64,000 bases of DNA from contig NC_060118.1 of assembly GCF_021155765.1 (NCBI RefSeq), positions 5,766,001 to 5,830,000 on the forward strand, in the 5' to 3' direction. The notes under the pieces are model-generated. The model searched no databases. It was not told the origin of the DNA and was given only the letters and a program-made list of their open reading frames with translations. Made by a program: the position numbers and the translations under genes. Positions 63,101 through 64,000 of the stretch are shown here, in pieces; position 1 is the first letter of the stretch, and every line of letters begins with the position of its first letter. The stretch is from Diprion similis. Its lineage: Eukaryota > Arthropoda > Insecta > Hymenoptera > Diprionidae.

Positions 63101-64000
63101 CATCTTAAACATAGTAAAAACATTTTCTTTCAAAGTTGGGGACAAGTGTTGTTGGGTAGTTTGACCTTTTCGCAAGAACGTCGCGTTATTTTTAAACGTC
63201 ACCTTTCTTTGTTAATAGAATAAAAAACGCGTTAATCTGGACGCAAAATCGAATTTCAACTTCGAACATTCATCATTTTGTTGAATAAATCTAAAATTCG
63301 CGTTGTGACAAGGAGAATGAACGGTCCAAAATACCTCCTACATCAAAATTCGAAGTAAATTGGTTGAGCCATGTTCGATATATATATTCTGGCCACCGTA
63401 AAACACGCCACTTAGCAAAATGGTTGATGTGATTATCAATAACAATGCTTGCTATCGATCGATTCTAATAAAAACTTAATCAAACGAAGCACATTACACG
63501 TATTTTTTAAACAAAATAAACCCCTATTGAATCGCATAATGAATTGACAAGATATTTTTGATCCACTTTTTTAGCCGTGTACTTGAACATACATCTTTGA
63601 TTTGTTCTTTTGAATCTGTTATTTCTCCCACCCATGTAAAACCCAATATTCAATATTCTTGGATCTGTTAGCCCTAAATTAAAATTTGCTATTAATTACA
63701 CTACAATGTTTTTTACATAGAAGTTAGTTAAGTGGGTGAATTTTAAAAAGTATATCACAGGTTAATATATACACACAAGGTAGAAGTAAGAATCTAGACT
63801 CATGCCACCAAAAAAGAATGTCAGAGAAGAATGAAAGAAAAATCAAACACAATCATAGATAAAACTAAGATGAGTTTTTTAAAGGAGTTTTTCTGATAGA
63901 TTGCTTTGTACTACATATGGATAAACAAAATGACCAAGAAATGACGATACTGAATTTCTTACCCAAGCTGCTCTTGACGTTTCTCAATATCTTGAATGTA
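47018..64000 (-). CDS. kst: Beta-heavy spectrin (karst), 3' part; 5' end beyond window
   Basis: Beta-heavy spectrin pairs with alpha-spectrin in the apical membrane skeleton of epithelia. The window carries 23 exons joining into 2,332 codons: 64000-63963, 62672-62619, 61494-61089, 61003-60803, 60593-59993, 59705-59362, 59275-58991, 57957-57481, 57145-56668, 55948-55170, 55102-54734, 54637-54218, 53492-52830, 52646-52420, 51533-51447, 51288-51185, 51059-50829, 50717-50440, 50291-49841, 48714-48556, 48413-48339, 47791-47760, 47257-47018. Residues 1-1705 contain about 16 three-helix spectrin repeats (recurrent W at the start of helix A and LLxxH linkers). A basic coiled segment follows (EERKRKEVQRITEERKREEE). 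The PH domain spans about 1890-2005 (RKHELQSAGKKAAVRSWKQYY to LEEWVNKI). The tail is proline/glutamine-rich and ends NLFGRRKKPSQS. I favour beta-heavy over conventional beta because of the long post-PH tail and because repeats continue beyond the window; the actin-binding and SH3 regions are not in view. Confidence 0.88.
47497..47605 (+). repeat. Dispersed repeat family, copy 2 (karst intron)
   Basis: Shares GACAATAACATCAACTATTT, ATGTTTTGCAGT and GATTTACTTCAAATTTGG with the other copies. Confidence 0.6.
54082..54166. repeat. (AT)n microsatellite, ~85 bp
   Basis: An almost uninterrupted AT dinucleotide tract in the karst intron between exons 12 and 13 (in window order), followed by an ATT-rich tail. 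Length is likely polymorphic. Confidence 0.95.
56171..56285 (+). repeat. Dispersed repeat family, copy 3 (karst intron)
   Basis: Shares TTGACAATAAAGTCAACCAT, TTTTGCAGTGACCACAATAT and GATTTACTTGAAATTTG with copies 2, 4 and 5. Similarity appears to extend upstream to CAATCAGA, which also precedes copy 4. Confidence 0.6.
63043..63448. repeat. Dispersed repeat family, copies 4 and 5 as an inverted pair (karst intron)
   Basis: Copy 4 at about 63043-63115 (TTGACAATAACATCAACCGT, ATATTTTGCAGTGCCCACGA) faces an inverted copy 5 at 63353-63448 (reverse complement reads ATTGATAATCACATCAACCA, then TTTTACGGTGGCCAGAATAT and ATTTACTTCGAATTTTG). The pair could represent the two ends of one fold-back element. 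Confidence 0.55.

Noticed and set aside
47018-64000. Conventional beta-spectrin instead of beta-heavy
   Set aside because: The 16 repeats in view would nearly fit the 17-repeat conventional protein, but the PH-domain sequence, the long Pro/Gln-rich tail and an exon continuing past the edge favour beta-heavy. Not fully excluded without the 5' half.
1-64000. tRNA, rRNA, CRISPR arrays, bacterial operons
   Set aside because: None seen; the window is intron-rich nuclear DNA without CRISPR spacing or recognisable cloverleaf genes.

Overview
This is AT-rich eukaryotic nuclear DNA from an insect, most likely a hymenopteran (a sawfly, wasp, ant or bee; I cannot go further). The protein-coding genes are split by many short GT-AG introns and are closest in character to insect orthologues. 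A full-length telomerase gene is present, which excludes typical Diptera, and a (CCTAA)-like tract fits an insect with TTAGG-type telomeric sequence. All exon models below were built by hand from reading frame, splice signals and intron phase; each assembled CDS keeps one open frame.

Positions 1 to about 24,400 contain no gene I can support. This part holds simple repeats, fold-back and MITE-like inverted repeats, and one GC-richer block (about 4,690-5,390) that could be a first exon and promoter of a gene outside the window.

From 24.4 to 45 kb there is a compact cluster: Ppme1 (minus), Tert (plus), a Cwf19l2 orthologue (plus), Rbbp5 (minus) and a domesticated CENP-B/Jerky/Tigger-type transposase gene (plus). 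Ppme1/Tert and Rbbp5/Jerky-like are head-to-head pairs, and Cwf19l2/Rbbp5 are tail-to-tail with poly(A) signals about 40 bp apart. The jobs are unrelated housekeeping functions (PP2A demethylation, telomere synthesis, spliceosome disassembly, H3K4 methylation), so the clustering looks positional rather than functional.

From 47 kb to the right edge lies the 3' portion of a very large minus-strand gene, beta-heavy spectrin (karst). It contains about 16 spectrin repeats, a basic coiled segment, a PH domain and a proline/glutamine-rich tail; the actin-binding N-terminus is beyond the window.

The most unusual object is the Jerky-like gene. Its conserved transposase core is preceded by five tandem, degenerate 61-70-residue copies of the segment that normally carries the first catalytic aspartate, while the catalytic triad itself is broken. 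Other points worth attention are a telomerase exon whose strongest acceptor is out of frame, a short uORF overlapping the Tert start, a GC-AG intron in Rbbp5, several long fold-back elements, and a dispersed repeat family in the spectrin introns.
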